Assembly: GCF_000220705.2 (NCBI RefSeq)
Contig: NZ_CP023202.1
Coordinates: forward strand, 2,728,001-2,792,000
Direction: 5' to 3'
Length of the DNA stretch: 64,000 nucleotides
Origin: Streptomyces xinghaiensis S187
Lineage (GTDB): Bacteria; Actinomycetota; Actinomycetes; Streptomycetales; Streptomycetaceae
The translations under genes and the position numbers were made by a program. The notes below the pieces were generated by a model. The model ran no database searches. It worked only from the letters and a program-made list of their open reading frames with translations, and was not told the origin of the DNA. This document shows positions 61,934 to 64,000 of this stretch, in pieces. Position 1 is the first letter of the stretch. Each line of letters starts with the position of its first letter.

Positions 61934-62624
61934 CGGTGACCCCATGAACACGCATGATGAATGCAAGAGCCGCCTACACACGGCACTCCACGAGCTTAGA
62001 ACAAGGACCGAGATCGAAATCCTTGCGCATGACTTCGAAGGGGCACCGCTGAGCTACGCGAGCCCGGAGGAGGTGGACGGGGCACTACAGCAACGTTTCG
62101 ACACACACCTCCCGTCTTCGGTGCTGGCATGCACAGCAGCACACGAAACATTCGGCTGTCACTGGAGCCTCAAGCACACCTCAGGGACTGTGAACGGAGA
62201 ATTTAACCTACACCCGCCCGCAACCTCCCTGCCCATCGAACCGCCATCTCTCGAATGGGACCTAGCAGAATCCGAGGAAGAACTCAGCGAGCAATTCCTC
62301 GTCATCGACGAATTCCCTGGGGGAGGTACAGATTCCTACACGGCGTTGCGGCTCGTCCCAGGCGGCACACAAGCACTGATGTGGTACCACGAGGCGGAAC
62401 GTGGCGCACTGCCGATGAATATCGATTACTGCATGTACCTACGGGCGCTTGCCGTGACCAAGGGCACTCTCGGGTGGCAATTCTTGTTCGTCGACGTGTC
62501 ATTGGAGGACTCGGAATTCAGCCCTTATGTCATGGGCCTCAAAGCCATGCTCGCGGCGTTCCCAGGCCTCTTCCCGGATCACGACTATGCACCCCTTCGT
62601 GAACGCTTGGAGGCCCGCCTGTGA
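60880..62624. other. Low-GC toxin/immunity island inside the eCIS operon
   Basis: Hand counts of 60-base lines give 65% at 61201, 52% at 61261, 55% at 61501 and 61561, 58% at 61861 and 52% at 62281, against 75% at 58681 and 73% at 62641. The change is sharp on both sides: it begins inside the giant gene at the linker/C-terminal domain junction and ends at the stop of the following small gene. Codons in it end in A/T far more often than in neighbours. This marks separate ancestry for the toxin tip and its partner gene. Confidence 0.8.
61944..62624 (+). CDS. Candidate immunity protein (SUKH/SMI1-like) for the adjacent toxin domain
   Basis: 226 residues, soluble, acidic, no signal peptide or membrane helix. 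The C-terminal half 'QFLVIDEFPGGGTDSYTALRLVPGGTQALMWYHEAERGALPMNIDYCMYLRAL' follows the SMI1/KNR4 (SUKH) pattern of a Gly-Gly-Asp turn, strand, 'W/YYHE' and a final 'F/Y-xx-L' helix; SUKH proteins commonly neutralise nuclease toxins. It starts 10 bases after the giant gene with only a weak ribosome-binding site, and its stop overlaps the next structural gene (GTGA). Same low GC as the toxin tip. The family call is tentative; the immunity role is inferred from position, size and composition. Confidence 0.6.
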   Translation: MNTHDECKSRLHTALHELRTRTEIEILAHDFEGAPLSYASPEEVDGALQQRFDTHLPSSVLACTAAHETFGCHWSLKHTSGTVNGEFNLHPPATSLPIEPPSLEWDLAESEEELSEQFLVIDEFPGGGTDSYTALRLVPGGTQALMWYHEAERGALPMNIDYCMYLRALAVTKGTLGWQFLFVDVSLEDSEFSPYVMGLKAMLAAFPGLFPDHDYAPLRERLEARL

Positions 62625-63331
62625 CCCGCTACGCAGACATTCCCAAGCCCATCCGCTCCGGCATCGTCATCGTCGACCCCGAGCGCGGCACCCCGCAGCG
62701 CATCATCGTGCTGCAGTTCAACCCCGACACCCTTGAGCGTTCACTCGCGCCACAGGCCGCGGGGACCGGTGATGCCGGTGGCGGCGGAAGTGGGCAAGGG
62801 GACCGGAACGAGGCGTTGCGGCTCAAGGGGCCCGCCGAGGAGACCTGGAAGTTCACCGCCGAGATCGACGCCACCGATCAGCTGGAGGTGCCGGCCCCGG
62901 ACGGCATCCACCCGCAGCTCGCGACGCTGGAAATGCTGGTGCAGCCCACCACCGCGCAGCTCCGCGAGGCGAGCCGGCTCAGCAAGAAGGGCACCATCGA
63001 GATCTCCCCGATCGAGATGCCGCTGACCCTGTTCACCTGGGGCAGCAAGCGCGTCATGCCCGTACGGCTGACCGAGCTGTCCGTCAACGAGTCCGCGTTC
63101 GACGTCAACCTCAATCCGATACGGGCCGCGCTCAGCATCGGGATGAAGGTGCTCACCGTCAGTGATCTGCCGGCGGGGCACCGCGGGGCCGAGCTGTATC
63201 TCGCGCATCTGGCGCAGAAGGAGCGGCTGGCCGGGACCGTCCGGTCCGGGACGCTCGGTTCGCTCGGCCTCACCGGGGCCGACATCGGCATGGGGGCCCG
63301 GGCGGCGTCCACACGCATGGGGAGGGCGTAA
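62621..63331 (+). CDS. cis7: eCIS baseplate/tube-adaptor protein (Cis7/Afp7-like N-terminal domain)
   Basis: 236 residues. 'GTPQRIIVLQFNPDTLERSL' is the conserved start of the CIS tube/Afp7 family; 'ETWKFTAEIDATDQLE', 'GIHPQLATLEMLVQP', 'LTLFTWGSKRVMPVRLTELSVNESAFDVNLNPIRAALSIGMKVL' and the 'LYLAHLAQKERLA' helix follow. It links the spike hub to the tube. GTG start in a GTGA overlap with the immunity gene. GC returns to the local norm here, so it belongs to the ancestral operon. Confidence 0.85.
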   Translation: MTRYADIPKPIRSGIVIVDPERGTPQRIIVLQFNPDTLERSLAPQAAGTGDAGGGGSGQGDRNEALRLKGPAEETWKFTAEIDATDQLEVPAPDGIHPQLATLEMLVQPTTAQLREASRLSKKGTIEISPIEMPLTLFTWGSKRVMPVRLTELSVNESAFDVNLNPIRAALSIGMKVLTVSDLPAGHRGAELYLAHLAQKERLAGTVRSGTLGSLGLTGADIGMGARAASTRMGRA

Positions 63332-63335
63332 CACC

Positions 63336-63752
63336 ATGATCGAGCCGTATGACAGCGCGCTGGACGCGATCCCCGGAGCGCATCCGTATCCGCGCGGCAG
63401 CCGGTACCACGACGCCGAGATCGGGGCGTACTGCTTCCCGGACGGCACCGAAGTCCGTTACGCCAAGCGCCGGTTGCTCCCTCCGCTGCCGGACGAGGAC
63501 GGATCCGGGGACGACGGCGACACCGCCACGCACATCGTCGGCGCCGGCGAGCGGCCCGACCATCTCGCCCAGCACTACTTCGGCGACCCGGGCCAGTGGT
63601 GGCGGATCGCGGACGCCAATCCGGTGCTCGACCCGCGCGAGCTGACCGCCGAGCCGGGGCAGGAGATCGCGATTCCGCTTCCGGGCGCCTTCACCGCGCC
63701 CGGAAGCGGCGCGCCGGGGCGCGGAGCGGCGGGAGGCGGCGGTCGTGGCTGA
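63336..63752 (+). CDS. LysM-domain eCIS hub protein
   Basis: 138 residues. An N-terminal 'DAIPGAHPYPRGSRYHDAEIGAYCFPDGTEVRYAKRRLLPP' block precedes a LysM-like fold: 'THIVGAGERPDHLAQHYFGDPGQWWRIADANPVLDPRELTAEPGQEIAIPLP'. In phage and eCIS hubs such modules bridge tube and spike. ATG 63336 has GGAGGG upstream; the upstream in-frame ATG at 63162 belongs to a shadow of the previous gene. It overlaps the spike gene by 8 bases. Confidence 0.87.
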   Translation: MIEPYDSALDAIPGAHPYPRGSRYHDAEIGAYCFPDGTEVRYAKRRLLPPLPDEDGSGDDGDTATHIVGAGERPDHLAQHYFGDPGQWWRIADANPVLDPRELTAEPGQEIAIPLPGAFTAPGSGAPGRGAAGGGGRG

Positions 63753-64000
63753 CGAAGATCCGGTCGGCGGCGGCCCGGTCCACCTCACCCTGCACATGGG
63801 ACCGAAGCTGGTCCGCCCGGTGCCGTACGAGGTGTCCGAGGCCCTGCTCTCCGCGCAGATCACCAGCACGGCGGGCGAACGCAGCGGTTTCCAGCTCGCG
63901 TTCGATCTCACCAAGCGCGGCGCGATCATCCGGCAGCTGTTGCCGGACGGCTACTTCGATCCGCGCACCCGCGTCATCGTCACCGCCTCCGTGCGCGGCA
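63745..64000 (+). CDS. cis8: eCIS spike/hub protein, Cis8/VgrG-like (3' end outside window)
   Basis: The first 85 residues only. 'PVHLTLHMGPKLVRPVPYEVSEALLSAQITSTAGERSGFQLAFDLTKRGAIIRQLLPDGYFDPRTRVIVTASVRG' matches the N-terminal gp27-like domain of Afp8/VgrG hub proteins. GTG 63745 has GGGAGG upstream and overlaps the LysM gene stop. The remaining baseplate genes should follow beyond the window. Confidence 0.82.
   Translation, partial: MADEDPVGGGPVHLTLHMGPKLVRPVPYEVSEALLSAQITSTAGERSGFQLAFDLTKRGAIIRQLLPDGYFDPRTRVIVTASVRG

Noticed and set aside
47611..64000. Remnant contractile prophage
   Set aside because: Cis15 ATPase, DUF4255, DUF4157 and LysM genes are eCIS hallmarks; no capsid, terminase, integrase or lysis genes are seen.

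Overview
The window is high-GC (hand counts near 73-75% in ordinary genes), densely packed actinobacterial chromosome and almost certainly Streptomyces. The housekeeping backbone from GH20 hexosaminidase and sdhCDAB through trpS, the glycine-betaine locus, mdh, folD, purH, purN and sucCD follows, from memory, the order around SCO4860-SCO4808 in S. coelicolor. GTG starts and 1-11 base gene overlaps are common. No rRNA, tRNA, IS element or CRISPR array was seen.

Layout. 1-5844: a secreted beta-N-acetylhexosaminidase (cut by the window edge), a ureidoimidazoline decarboxylase and the succinate dehydrogenase operon. 5962-16800: a peptide-type solute-binding protein, a metallophosphoesterase with a small membrane partner, a D-Ala-D-Ala carboxypeptidase, a YihY membrane protein, a TetR/oxidoreductase divergent pair, a 2'-5' RNA ligase-like protein, trpS and an ornithine aminotransferase. 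16834-23622: a MocR regulator, an IclR regulator, an SsuABC/TauABC-like transporter with two different permeases, and an AhpD-like protein. 23769-31306: a choline-to-glycine-betaine locus in which an aldehyde dehydrogenase and a GMC oxidoreductase are followed by a betaine ABC importer. 31569-46576: mdh, three tandem XRE-TM-extracellular-domain proteins, DUF3017, folD, purH, purN, two membrane proteins and sucDC. Several intergenic regions here carry perfect short tandem repeats.

47611-64000 is the accessory highlight: the first part of an extracellular contractile injection system (eCIS, a phage-tail-like particle), running off the right edge. In order: sheath, inner tube, a zinc-ribbon baseplate-type protein, a Pro/Ala-rich protein, Cis16-like tube terminator (DUF4255), Cis15-like AAA+ ATPase, a small protein, a 2173-residue DUF4157 ('eCIS core') protein, a small soluble protein, a Cis7-like protein, a LysM protein and a Cis8/VgrG-like spike protein.

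The most interesting part is inside that operon. The last ~350 residues of the DUF4157 giant, together with the gene right after it, form an island of about 1.7 kb whose GC falls to about 52-65% per line between flanks at about 73-75%. The island encodes a C-terminal domain with a His-Me-finger-like nuclease signature (HLIPD..GG....NLVP....N) and then a SUKH-like candidate immunity protein. This looks like a swappable polymorphic toxin/immunity cassette grafted onto an eCIS cargo protein. A roughly 1 kb gene-free region between sucC and the eCIS holds a perfect rho-independent terminator on the plus strand with no gene before it, which suggests an unannotated small transcript.
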